Shown: positions 6,432 to 14,277 of the stretch, one piece after another
Numbering within the stretch: position 1 is the first letter of the stretch
Layout of the letters: each line of letters begins with the position of its first letter
Program-made: the position numbers and the translations under genes
Notes under the pieces: generated by a model
What the model was told of the DNA's origin: nothing
Databases searched by the model: none
Seen by the model: the letters and a program-made list of their open reading frames with translations, nothing else
DNA from: Methanoregula sp. UBA247
GTDB lineage: Archaea; Halobacteriota; Methanomicrobia; Methanomicrobiales; Methanospirillaceae
Assembly: GCA_002495055.1 (NCBI GenBank)
Contig: DADR01000042.1
Location: 105,559-123,927 of the forward strand
Length of the DNA stretch: 18,369 bases
Direction: 5' to 3'

Positions 6432-7763
6432 TTTTTTATCTTCCCCGCAGAGGGATTCCGTTTTTCCGGTTGCGGCCTTCCGGGATTTTTTACGCCGGTG
6501 CAGCCACATCATGACCAGGATGATGGCAACCACGGTTGCCCATGATGCGGAGTAGATGACAATGATCGGGTTTTCCAGGATATTTTTGGGCTCGGGTGGC
6601 CGGGGATTCTGGCCACGCAGGGATTCCAGCCGGAGGGTGACCCTGGCCGGGAACCGTTCATCCCCGCTGAAGTATCTCACGGTCACGGTCGCATTCCCGG
6701 AGGGTATCATTGCCTCCGCCGGTGCATTATTCCGTCCCGGGAAGGCAATGGTGCGTGCCGGTCTCCCCTCTTCATCGGCGATCTCCAGGTACCAGGCATC
6801 CGGAGACGCCTTCGCGTAGAAATCAAATGCATGAACACTGAGTACCGATCCCGGTTGCAGGGTAACCTGCCAGGTCCCGTTCATTGTTTTGTTGGTAAAC
6901 GAGAGGACCCGGGTGGCGGTATCATTCATCCCGAGCCTGACAGAACCGGAAACCGGTTCACAGGTGTATGGTGCCAGTCCCGTGAGAGTGACCGCGGGCG
7001 GGGACCCCGCCTCCTCCAGACACCGGAAGCGGTCATCCATGACCTGATTGTACGAAAGAGCCACCGGATAGATCCTGACGTCGTCAAGACCCCCGGTAAA
7101 CCGGGAGGAACACTGAGCTGGTATATCTGCGGTGCCGGCTTCTGCACCGAGGATAATGTAATTGTTACTGGCATAGTTTATCGTACCCGTCGCAGTCGCC
7201 TGATTCCTGAGGATGCCGTCCAGGTAGATTTTCATGGTATTCCCGTCGTACGTCCCGGTGACCTGGTGCCAATGGTGGAGGGCGATATTCTCGTGTTGCA
7301 CTGGTACGGAAACATCTCCGGCATTCCCGAGGTTCAGGGTCCACCAGAGGTCATTCCCGTCATCAAACCCGAGCCGGTAACCACCGTTTTGGTAACCCGA
7401 GACGAGCGTTGCCGGTGTGAAATTATCGATATAAAACCAGGTGGAAACGGTAATTTCCTTTGAAGGATGATTCAGGGCCCGGAACGGGATCGCCACGTAA
7501 CTGTCAGGATTCGGGAACGACAATGCCCGGTTGCAGCCCCCTTTTTCGATCCGGGATACGTTGTGGAGGGTTCCGGCATTGCCGTGCCCTGAACTGTCCA
7601 GTGCGAAATTCCCGCTGCCTTCATCAAAGTTCAGGTATACCGCCGGCTCTGGTGAGGCAACCTGCTGCTGTGCAAGTGCCGGTGCTATACATACCAGGAG
7701 GAGTAACGAGAGGGAGAAAACAATGGTTAACCGCGTACCCCGCGGGGAAGGCAGGATGCTCAT
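6426..7763 (-). CDS. Membrane-anchored LamG (concanavalin A-like) surface protein
   Basis: A 445-residue predicted surface protein. A signal peptide covers residues 1-31 (hydrophobic IVFSLSLLLLVCIAPALA), followed by a LamG/laminin-G-like jelly-roll at about 40-250. The domain begins with LNFDEGSG-ALDSSGHGNAG and ends with GGLDDVRIYPVALSYNQVMD, both typical of LamG domains in archaeal and bacterial surface proteins. A second beta-rich region spans about 260-385. A single membrane segment at about 400-421 is followed by a basic stop-transfer sequence (HRRKKSRK) and a 25-residue cytoplasmic tail. Such domains usually bind glycans or proteins; the ligand is unknown. Its gene content does not match the redox genes on either side. 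It is divergent from the reductase fusion. Confidence 0.85.
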   Translation of the reverse strand: MSILPSPRGTRLTIVFSLSLLLLVCIAPALAQQQVASPEPAVYLNFDEGSGNFALDSSGHGNAGTLHNVSRIEKGGCNRALSFPNPDSYVAIPFRALNHPSKEITVSTWFYIDNFTPATLVSGYQNGGYRLGFDDGNDLWWTLNLGNAGDVSVPVQHENIALHHWHQVTGTYDGNTMKIYLDGILRNQATATGTINYASNNYIILGAEAGTADIPAQCSSRFTGGLDDVRIYPVALSYNQVMDDRFRCLEEAGSPPAVTLTGLAPYTCEPVSGSVRLGMNDTATRVLSFTNKTMNGTWQVTLQPGSVLSVHAFDFYAKASPDAWYLEIADEEGRPARTIAFPGRNNAPAEAMIPSGNATVTVRYFSGDERFPARVTLRLESLRGQNPRPPEPKNILENPIIVIYSASWATVVAIILVMMWLHRRKKSRKAATGKTESLCGEDKKL

Positions 7764-7848
7764 GGTTCTCGCTCACGGGTATATTGGAGCTGGTCTGAAA
7801 AGAAGGTTGCGATAACCGCGTTCCTTCGGTGCGTCTCAAGGCAATATC

Positions 7849-7856
7849 TTTTTATC
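7849..7856 (+). promoter_or_regulatory. TATA-like box of the Grx-reductase fusion
   Basis: CAATATCTTTTTATC ends about 20 nt before the ATG pair at 7876/7879, which fits a very short leader. Confidence 0.35.
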
Positions 7857-7875
7857 ATGTCATATCCTTTTTGGC

Positions 7876-9036
7876 ATGATGAGGAAAGTCACCGTCTATT
7901 CGACCCCGAATTGCCAGTACTGCCGTATGGCAAAGGCATTCCTGGACAAACATGGTGTACCGTATGAGAACATCGATGTTGGTTCGGACAGCAGGGCAGC
8001 AGAGAAGATGATCGAACTCTCCGGCCAGCGTGGCGTTCCGGTCATTGTCGTCGGAGATGAAGTGATTGTGGGATTCGACTCCCAGCGGCTGAACGAGCTC
8101 TTTGGCGAGGCATCACCGGAAGATGTGAATGACATCGTGATCATCGGGGCAGGACCGGCAGGGCTTACCGCCGGGGTTTACTGCGCACGAAAGATGTTAA
8201 AGACGGTCATCATCAGCGAGAATATCGGGGGACAGGCCCTGGAATCGTGGGCGATCGAGAACTATATGGGCTACCGGGTGGTCACGGGCGAGGAGCTGAT
8301 GAAGAAATTCGAGGAACAGGTCCGGACCCTGAACATCCGGCTCGAGCTCGACCGGGTCACCGGTATCACGAAAGAGGGCAATCTCTTCATCATAAAGACC
8401 CTGTCCGGTGCCGAAGTTCAGGCAAAAACCATCATCCTTGCGCAGGGCAACCGCCCGAAAAAACTTGGCGTGGCAAACGAGGAGCAGTATCTCGGCCGCG
8501 GCCTCTCGATCTGCTCGACCTGCGACGGGCCGCTCTACCGGGGCAAGAAGGTGGCCGTGGTTGGCGGGGGGAACTCGGCCCTCCAGACCACGATTGAGAT
8601 GAGCGGGCTGGCAGCATCCGTGGACCTGATCGTCCGGAGCATCATCCGGGCCGATGCACTCTATATCGAGAAACTGAAAACGAAACCGAACGTTACGGTG
8701 CACCTCAACTCACAGGTGACCGGGGTTGAAGGCGACAAGTTCCTCTCTGCCGTCATGATCAAAAATGAACAGGGAACGGAACAGAAGTTAGCCCTCGACG
8801 GGGTGTTCATCGAGATTGGCTGGATGCCAAACACGGATATGGTGGCAGGGCTCGTTGCACTGAACGGGAAGAAGGAGATACTCGTCGACTGCAATGGACG
8901 GACGAGCGTAAACGGGATTTTTGCAGCCGGGGATGTGACCTCGGTCAAGCACAAGCAGATCATTATTGCTTCCGGTGACGGGGCAAAAGCAGCCCTCGAG
9001 GCGTTTGAATATCTGATGGCGGAGTGGAAGAAATAG
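7876..9036 (+). CDS. Glutaredoxin-like domain fused to AhpF/TrxB-type flavoprotein disulfide reductase
   Basis: A 386-residue fusion. Residues 3-78 are a glutaredoxin/NrdH-like domain with the redox pair C13-Q-Y-C16 and a cis-proline segment GVPVIVVGDEVIVGF. Residues 87-386 are a thioredoxin-reductase-fold unit: FAD loop GAGPAG at 91-96, redox pair C213-S-T-C216, nucleotide loop GGGNSA at 230-235, and the second FAD motif AGDVTSVKHKQ at 351-361. The end of the protein (GVFIEIGWMPNT, KQIIIASGDGAKAAL) resembles AhpF more than TrxB. The TrxB NADPH motif H-R-R-x3-R is replaced by V-R-S-I-I-R, so cofactor choice (NADH, NADPH or F420H2) is open. A second ATG one codon in is equally possible. An oligo-T terminator follows. 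Confidence 0.9.
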   Translation: MMRKVTVYSTPNCQYCRMAKAFLDKHGVPYENIDVGSDSRAAEKMIELSGQRGVPVIVVGDEVIVGFDSQRLNELFGEASPEDVNDIVIIGAGPAGLTAGVYCARKMLKTVIISENIGGQALESWAIENYMGYRVVTGEELMKKFEEQVRTLNIRLELDRVTGITKEGNLFIIKTLSGAEVQAKTIILAQGNRPKKLGVANEEQYLGRGLSICSTCDGPLYRGKKVAVVGGGNSALQTTIEMSGLAASVDLIVRSIIRADALYIEKLKTKPNVTVHLNSQVTGVEGDKFLSAVMIKNEQGTEQKLALDGVFIEIGWMPNTDMVAGLVALNGKKEILVDCNGRTSVNGIFAAGDVTSVKHKQIIIASGDGAKAALEAFEYLMAEWKK

Positions 9037-9060
9037 GCGAACCGGAAAAACAGGGCCGGA

Positions 9061-9068
9061 TTTTTTTT
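9061..9068 (+). terminator. Oligo-T terminator of the reductase fusion
   Basis: A run of eight T, 24 nt after the stop, preceded by the GC-rich stretch GGGCCGG. A good archaeal terminator. Confidence 0.6.
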
Positions 9069-9586
9069 GGTGATTCATCATCTGGTGCCAACCAATCTCT
9101 GATATCAGATAGCTGGATTCAATAGTAAGCAGATAATCTTTTGCTCTGCCCTTCTTGCGCCTCAAGTCCCCGGGTGACGGGGCGGATGGTGACTGGACGA
9201 GGCGGGTTACCGCTCATACATCGTCATCACCGTTTTGGGGGATGCCGCAGTGGCGGGCGGAGGTGGAACTCAAAGCCCCCGGGAACGTCTGACATCATCT
9301 CCCCGGGATGACTTCCCAAAAAGCACCGGAAGAAAATCTGAATTGGTGGCTTTTGTTGAGGAATCACCTTTTTTTTAAATTTTCGCTCTGGAGAACCATG
9401 CATGAACTGAGCATGTTCGCACCAAAACCATGAAAATCGGTAAACGATGTAAAGATTTAGATGGTTACCCGCCTCAGGGCCTTCCCGCGGCATTGCGGGG
9501 CAAGCCGGTTCAATCTCCCGTCTTTCTTTAACGTCCAACACCCGCCTCCGGGAACCCTTCAGGGCGGCGGGCGTTCATCGCAACAG

Positions 9587-9620
9587 GGTGTATGGGAGGA
9601 TCAAACCTCCATCATACACC
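9587..9620. repeat. Strong hairpin in the gap before tfrB
   Basis: GGTGTATG+GGAGG, loop ATCAAA, CCTCC+CATACACC: thirteen perfect pairs with a two-base bulge (AT at 9611-9612). There is no T-run on either side, so it does not look like a terminator. It may be part of a structured RNA or the end of a mobile element. Confidence 0.6.
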
Positions 9621-9655
9621 ATAGATTCCTGAAGGAAGCGATTTTGATAGGAAAA

Positions 9656-9671
9656 CATCTTTTAAAAGATG
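9656..9671 (-). terminator. 16-bp palindrome followed by T-run, possible tfrB terminator
   Basis: CATCTTTTAAAAGATG is a perfect palindrome 53 nt downstream of the tfrB stop, followed by TTTT when read on the minus strand. It could act as a terminator (6-bp stem, TTAA loop) or as a protein-binding site. Confidence 0.35.
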
Positions 9672-9724
9672 AGATCGCCCCCCTTGCGCCAGCGCCCTGC
9701 CACCCGAATGGATGAGTAATGGGA

Positions 9725-11191
9725 TCAGTTCTTTGTTCCGGCTGCCTTCTTCCGGTCCTTCTCCCGGTACCCTTCCAGGAGCACGGTTGCAATATTCTTC
9801 ACTGGTTTGTCGGTGTGGCCCATGATGTGGAACTCGCAGAACGGGCAGGACGTGATGACAATCTCGGCACCGCTCTTTTTGATCTCCTCGCCCCGCCGCT
9901 TCCCGAGAGCTGCCGCCTCTTCCGGGTTCCCGGACCGGACACCGCCGCCGCTCCCGCAGCAGATGGCCGGCATCTCCACGAGCTCGACGACCAGCCGGGC
10001 CAGTTCCCGGGGCTGGTCACGGATGCCCTGCCCCCGCAGCAGGTGGCAGGGGTCATGGTACGTTGCCTTGATCGGAAGGCGTGCCGGGGGCTCGATTCCG
10101 TACTGCGTGAGGAGCTCGTTGATGTCGATGACCTTGAACGGTGTTTTGTAATCGTTCTTGAGGGTTGTGCCGCAACCGGCGCACATGGTCAGGACCGTAT
10201 CGATGCCCCGGAACCGGAACGCTTCGATATTCCGTTTTTTGAGCGTATCCACATAGTCGAGCTGCCCGGTCCTGATGAGCGGCGAACTGCAGCAGACCTG
10301 CTCTTTCGGGATGATGACCCGGATGCCGTTTCGCCGCAGGACCTCCATCGCGTCAAGCGCGGACTGCTGCTGCCGGAGGTTATACATGCAGCCGACAAAA
10401 AATCCGACCGTTGCCTTGACGGGACCGTACGGTTCGAGCACTTCAGGGACCTGTTCAAGGAATGATTCCGCCGTGCGGGGGACGCTCCGGCCGGTCTCCC
10501 TGATGAGTGCTGCGACCTCAAGGTGCCGGGGCAGGGTGAATCCCCGCTTGTTCGCATAGGCCCGGAGTTTCTCGATCGCTTTTCCGGGGATCTCGATCTC
10601 CTTGGGGCAGACCTTCCAGCAGGCTTGGCAGCTGGTGCAGGTGAAAAGGCCGTCCCGGACCGCATCGGAAACCCGGTCCCCCCGGTCGCGGGGATCGAGT
10701 GCGAGCCGCATCTCCTGCCGCATCGCGGTCGGGCCGAGGAACTTTGTTACGTCCACAGCAGGGCAGACCGAGAGGCAGCAGAGGCACTCGATGCAGTCCC
10801 GGAGGGGCTTGATGGCATCGATCTCCTGCTTTTTCGGGAGCGTTGTCTCCTTCTTCGGAAGGAACGAGGCGATCTCTTCCAGTTTCGGGAGGAGGTCGAC
10901 CACGAGATCCTTCTTCACGGAAAGGTTGATCGGTTCGATGGTGCTGTGGTTTCGGGCCTCCTCCATGCAGGCCAGTACCGGCTCGCCGTTCACCCGCACC
11001 GCACAGCTCCCGCACTGGCCTGAGGCGCAGGAATAGCGGTACGAGAGCGTGGGATCGATGGTGTCGTGGATGGCGTGGAACACGTGGAGGACGCGTGCGC
11101 CCTCATTTACCTGTACCGTGAAGGTCTGGTAGTACGGTTCCCGGTCCCGGTCGGGATCGAACCGCCTGATCGTTACGGTCAGGGCCTTCAT
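9725..11191 (-). CDS. tfrB: Thiol:fumarate reductase subunit B (iron-sulfur, HdrB-like)
   Basis: A 488-residue subunit combining a fumarate-reductase iron-sulfur protein with an HdrB-like tail. Order of sites: [2Fe-2S] at C55, C60, C63, C75; [4Fe-4S] at C133, C136, C139, C143; a second at C185, C188, C191, C195; then two cysteine-rich CCG-type domains (C268, C300-C301, C337, C340 and C382, C411-C412-G, C449, C452) that in heterodisulfide reductase HdrB handle the CoM-S-S-CoB disulfide. In Methanothermobacter this enzyme oxidises coenzyme M and coenzyme B and reduces fumarate to succinate in the cytoplasm, feeding 2-oxoglutarate synthesis. The length fits the known TfrB. The start overlaps the tfrA stop by four bases (ATGA), so translation is coupled. 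Confidence 0.95.
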   Translation of the reverse strand: MKALTVTIRRFDPDRDREPYYQTFTVQVNEGARVLHVFHAIHDTIDPTLSYRYSCASGQCGSCAVRVNGEPVLACMEEARNHSTIEPINLSVKKDLVVDLLPKLEEIASFLPKKETTLPKKQEIDAIKPLRDCIECLCCLSVCPAVDVTKFLGPTAMRQEMRLALDPRDRGDRVSDAVRDGLFTCTSCQACWKVCPKEIEIPGKAIEKLRAYANKRGFTLPRHLEVAALIRETGRSVPRTAESFLEQVPEVLEPYGPVKATVGFFVGCMYNLRQQQSALDAMEVLRRNGIRVIIPKEQVCCSSPLIRTGQLDYVDTLKKRNIEAFRFRGIDTVLTMCAGCGTTLKNDYKTPFKVIDINELLTQYGIEPPARLPIKATYHDPCHLLRGQGIRDQPRELARLVVELVEMPAICCGSGGGVRSGNPEEAAALGKRRGEEIKKSGAEIVITSCPFCEFHIMGHTDKPVKNIATVLLEGYREKDRKKAAGTKN

Positions 11192-12816
11192 GCCCGCACC
11201 TCCCGCTTCTCGATCCCCTGCCTTTTCTTGGAGATGAAGGTGTGCCCGAACGGGGAATGTTCGGCATCATACGTCTGGGGGATATCCTTCCGCACATGGG
11301 CTCCCCGCGACTCCTCGCGGATGAGGGCAGAGCGGCAGATGAGCGAGGCAACAAGGCACATGTTCTCGACTGTGCAGCACTCGGCAAGGTTGCGGGGAGT
11401 CTCAGCCCTGAGGGGCTTGTCAGCGAGGACGCCCGTTGCCGCTAGTGCCTTTTTGAGGTCGGTTCCGTTCCGGAAGATATTTGCCCCGTCCCACATCGCC
11501 TGCTGGAGGAGCATCCGGATCCGGGCAGGGCTTTTGGTCCCGGTCATGAACCGGTCTAGCCGCTCCTGCTGGCGCGTTATCTGGGCCACATCAACCTTTT
11601 TCTGCCGCTTCTCCTCCCGCCCCGCAGCATCGCCGGCCCGCCGGCCAAAGACCTGGGTCTCGGCAAGGGCATTGCCACCCAGGCGGTTTGCACCATGCAC
11701 CCCGCCGGCCACCTCGCCGCAGGCAAATAATCCCGGGAGGGTTGTCCTGCATTCGGGCGTGATCCGGTGGCCGCCCATGATGTGGTGGGCCGTGGGGGCA
11801 ACTTCCATGGGGGTGGTGCGGATGTCCACGCCATACTTGAGGAACTGCTCGAGCATCACCGGCAGCCGGGTCTCGATCTGCTCCCGGGGCAGGTGCGTGA
11901 CATCGAGATACACCCCGCCGTTCGGGCTTCCCCGCCCGTTCTGGATCTCAGTCGCGATTGCGCGGGCAACCACGTCGCGGGTCGAGAGTTCCATCCGCTG
12001 GGGATCGTACTTCTTCATGAACCGCTCGCCCTGGTTATTGAGGAGCAGGCCGCCTTCGCCGCGGACCGCTTCTGTCACGAGCCGGCCCCGGGCATCGTAC
12101 GGGAATACTGCGCCGGTCGGGTGGAACTGGATCATCTCCATGTCAATGAGCTCGGCCCCGGCCCGGTACCCGACAGCATACCCGTCACCGGTCCCGCTCG
12201 ATGAGTTGGTGGAGATATCGTAGACTTTCGTCCCGCCGCCGGTGGCAAGGATGGTGCTGTCGGCTTTGAGTATCACAAGGTTCCCTTTCTCGTCCAGCGC
12301 CATGGCACCAATCACCCGGTCGCCGTCTTTCAGCAGGTCAATGACCGTGAATTCCTGCAGGGTGGTGACGTCGGTTGCATCCAGCCGCTCGACCAGCGTG
12401 GTTATCATCTCGTGGCCGGTCCGGTCGCCGGCATAACAGGTCCGGGGGAACCGCTGGCCCCCGAACGGCCGCTGGGCAACTTCATCAGCATCGGTGAAAT
12501 CGAAGACCGCGCCCCATCTGATGAGATCACCCATCCGCAGCGGGGCTTCCTTTACCAGGATATTCACGAGTTCCGGGTCATTGAGGAATGCCCCGCCTTT
12601 CATCGTATCCTCGAAATGGATCCCGCATGAGTCCTCGTCCCGCATCACCGCATTAAATCCGCCTTCTGCCATTGTGGTGCAGCCCCCTTTGCCCACGATG
12701 GTTTTGGAGATCAGTACCGTATCGCCATGCTGCGATGCCTCAATGGCTGCCCGGACCCCTGCTCCCCCGCTCCCGATCACCAGCACATGGCAATCCACGA
12801 CCTCATCTGCAAGCAT
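11188..12816 (-). CDS. tfrA: Thiol:fumarate reductase subunit A (flavoprotein)
   Basis: A 542-residue flavoprotein of the fumarate reductase/succinate dehydrogenase/L-aspartate oxidase family and the catalytic subunit for fumarate. FAD loop VIGSGGAGVRAAIEA at 13-27; substrate-side motifs FHPTGAVFPYDARGRLVTE, RGEGGLLLNNQGERFM and HHIMGG; C-terminal helical domain with EMCLVA-like and RGAHVRKD segments. At the position of the FAD-linking histidine of SdhA/FrdA (S-H-T-x3-G-G) the sequence is G-C46-T-T-M-A-E-G-G, so FAD is expected to be bound non-covalently. The direct downstream overlap with tfrB separates it from L-aspartate oxidase, which has no such partner. It is divergent from aspartate kinase across a 60-bp AT-rich gap. 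Confidence 0.95.
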   Translation of the reverse strand: MLADEVVDCHVLVIGSGGAGVRAAIEASQHGDTVLISKTIVGKGGCTTMAEGGFNAVMRDEDSCGIHFEDTMKGGAFLNDPELVNILVKEAPLRMGDLIRWGAVFDFTDADEVAQRPFGGQRFPRTCYAGDRTGHEMITTLVERLDATDVTTLQEFTVIDLLKDGDRVIGAMALDEKGNLVILKADSTILATGGGTKVYDISTNSSSGTGDGYAVGYRAGAELIDMEMIQFHPTGAVFPYDARGRLVTEAVRGEGGLLLNNQGERFMKKYDPQRMELSTRDVVARAIATEIQNGRGSPNGGVYLDVTHLPREQIETRLPVMLEQFLKYGVDIRTTPMEVAPTAHHIMGGHRITPECRTTLPGLFACGEVAGGVHGANRLGGNALAETQVFGRRAGDAAGREEKRQKKVDVAQITRQQERLDRFMTGTKSPARIRMLLQQAMWDGANIFRNGTDLKKALAATGVLADKPLRAETPRNLAECCTVENMCLVASLICRSALIREESRGAHVRKDIPQTYDAEHSPFGHTFISKKRQGIEKREVRA

Positions 12817-12840
12817 CTAATACTCTTTGGATCGTATAGT

Positions 12841-12852
12841 TACATAAATAAA
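12841..12852 (+). promoter_or_regulatory. TATA region of aspartate kinase, shared gap with tfrA
   Basis: TACATAAATAAA, 25-36 nt before the aspartate kinase ATG. Read on the minus strand, TTTATTTATGTAACTATACG lies 20-40 nt before the tfrA ATG, so both divergent promoters probably lie in the same 60-bp gap and may compete. Confidence 0.55.
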
Positions 12853-12876
12853 TGGCACCCGGACGTGAGAGAGAAC

Positions 12877-14277
12877 ATGAGAATTCTGATGAAATTTGGC
12901 GGGACCTCTGTTGCCGATGCACAATGCATCAAACGTGTCGTGGATATTCTCGAAGAACACCATAAGAACGGTGACGAAGTTGCGGTGGTTGTATCTGCCC
13001 AACGGGGAGTGACCGACCAGCTCATCGAGATCGCGTCCCGGCTCCCGACCGCGAAAGATGATTCCGCTGTTGAACCCCTTATCCAGGCCCTCTCCAAACG
13101 TCACATGATCACCCTTGAAGGATCGGCACCTGACTCTGTTGCCGAAGTCGGGGCAGAAATTGAGGAGAAGCTCATTAATCTCCAGAACATCCTCTTTGCG
13201 GTGTACAACCTCCGGGAACTCACCCCCCGGTCGAAGGATTATATTATCTCGTTTGGCGAGCGCCTGCTCGCACCAATTATCGGGGCAGCCATCCGCCAGC
13301 GGGGCATTGCCTCGACGGTCCTGGACGGCTGCGAGGCCGGCATTCTCACCACCCCGCAGCATGGCGAATCCACCGCCCTTCCTGAGAGCGATGAGCGCAT
13401 CCAGCGCCGGGTCAGCCCGCTTTTAAAAAAGGAGATCCCGGTCATCATGGGGTTCATGGGCTGTACCCGTGACGGGATTATTACGACCCTGGGCCGGAGC
13501 GGCTCAGATTACTCCGCATCCATCATCGGTGCCGGGATCGATGCGGACGAGATATGGATCTGGACGGATGTCGATGGTATCATGACCTGCGATCCCCGGG
13601 TGATCAACGACGCACGGGTGATGCCCTCGCTCTCCTTTATCGAAGTAATGGAACTCTCTTATTTTGGTGCCAAGGTGATGCACCCGCGGTCCATCGACCC
13701 CGCGATGCGCAAGAACATCCTCGTCCGGGTCAAAAATACCTTCAACCCCTCCCATCCGGGGACCATGATCGTGCGGAACGGCCAGCGGGATAACCGTGTT
13801 GTCAAAGCGCTCACCTATATCGACAAGGTCGGGGCCATCAACATAAACGGTGCCCAGATGATTGGCAGACCCGGCGTGGCAAAAGCGATCTTCACCATTC
13901 TTGCAGCCCATGAAGTGAACGTGATGATGATCTCGCAGGGTTCATCGGAAGCGAACATCTCCCTGATTGTTGATGAGACCCACCTGCAGGGTGCGGTGAA
14001 AGCCCTTGGCGATCTGGTGAAACAGGGAGTTGTCCGCGAGGTTTCCCACAACCACGATGTCTGCGCAGTGGCGGTTGTCGGTGCAGGTATGGCCGGTGCC
14101 CCGGGCACCGGAGGAAGGATCTTTACTGCTCTCGGGGCAGCCGGTGTCAACGTGATGATGATCTCGCAGGGCTCATCGGAAGCAAATATCAGCTTCGTCG
14201 TCAGCCAGAACGATGGTCCCCGTGCCGTGCGGGTGCTCCACGATGAGTTCCGCCTCTCGGAGGACCGTGATGAGTAA
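12877..14277 (+). CDS. Aspartate kinase (monofunctional, tandem ACT)
   Basis: A 466-residue enzyme that phosphorylates aspartate, the entry to lysine, threonine and methionine synthesis. The N-terminus has the hallmark KFGGTSVAD (6-14); the kinase domain includes FGERLLAPI, GRSGSDYSA and WTDVDGIMT. Two ACT regulatory domains follow at about 315-385 and 393-460; both contain the same peptide NVMMISQGSSEANIS, so allosteric feedback by an amino acid is likely, as in known archaeal enzymes. I chose the ATG at 12877 because the family starts within a few residues of KFGG and a GTGAGAG-like site precedes it; the longer frame runs into tfrA. It overlaps purM by eight bases. Confidence 0.95.
   Translation: MRILMKFGGTSVADAQCIKRVVDILEEHHKNGDEVAVVVSAQRGVTDQLIEIASRLPTAKDDSAVEPLIQALSKRHMITLEGSAPDSVAEVGAEIEEKLINLQNILFAVYNLRELTPRSKDYIISFGERLLAPIIGAAIRQRGIASTVLDGCEAGILTTPQHGESTALPESDERIQRRVSPLLKKEIPVIMGFMGCTRDGIITTLGRSGSDYSASIIGAGIDADEIWIWTDVDGIMTCDPRVINDARVMPSLSFIEVMELSYFGAKVMHPRSIDPAMRKNILVRVKNTFNPSHPGTMIVRNGQRDNRVVKALTYIDKVGAININGAQMIGRPGVAKAIFTILAAHEVNVMMISQGSSEANISLIVDETHLQGAVKALGDLVKQGVVREVSHNHDVCAVAVVGAGMAGAPGTGGRIFTALGAAGVNVMMISQGSSEANISFVVSQNDGPRAVRVLHDEFRLSEDRDE

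Larger units (their letters stand above)
9137..9724. other. Gap without a convincing gene; inverted repeats and a possible gene remnant
   Basis: About 690 bp lie between the reductase fusion and tfrB. The plus frame is open from 9137 to a stop at 9290-9292 (51 codons, no good start) and ends V-E-L-K-A-P-G-N-V. This could be the tail of a decayed gene, but I do not recognise the family. GAGGCGGGTTACC at 9199-9211 is matched in inverse at 9463-9475 (12 of 13). A GC-rich stem CACCCGCC/GGCGGGCG sits around 9538-9573 and a strong hairpin at 9587-9620. A minus-strand frame of 104 codons at 9227-9541 has no protein-like character. Confidence 0.4.

Noticed and set aside
9440..9530. tRNA-like GGTTCAATC sequence after a GC hairpin
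   Set aside because: The flanking bases do not form a T-arm or a seven-pair acceptor stem, and no cloverleaf can be drawn.
9227..9541. 104-codon minus-strand frame
   Set aside because: Composition is not protein-like (clusters of P, R, F, W), there is no domain, and it covers the inverted repeats.
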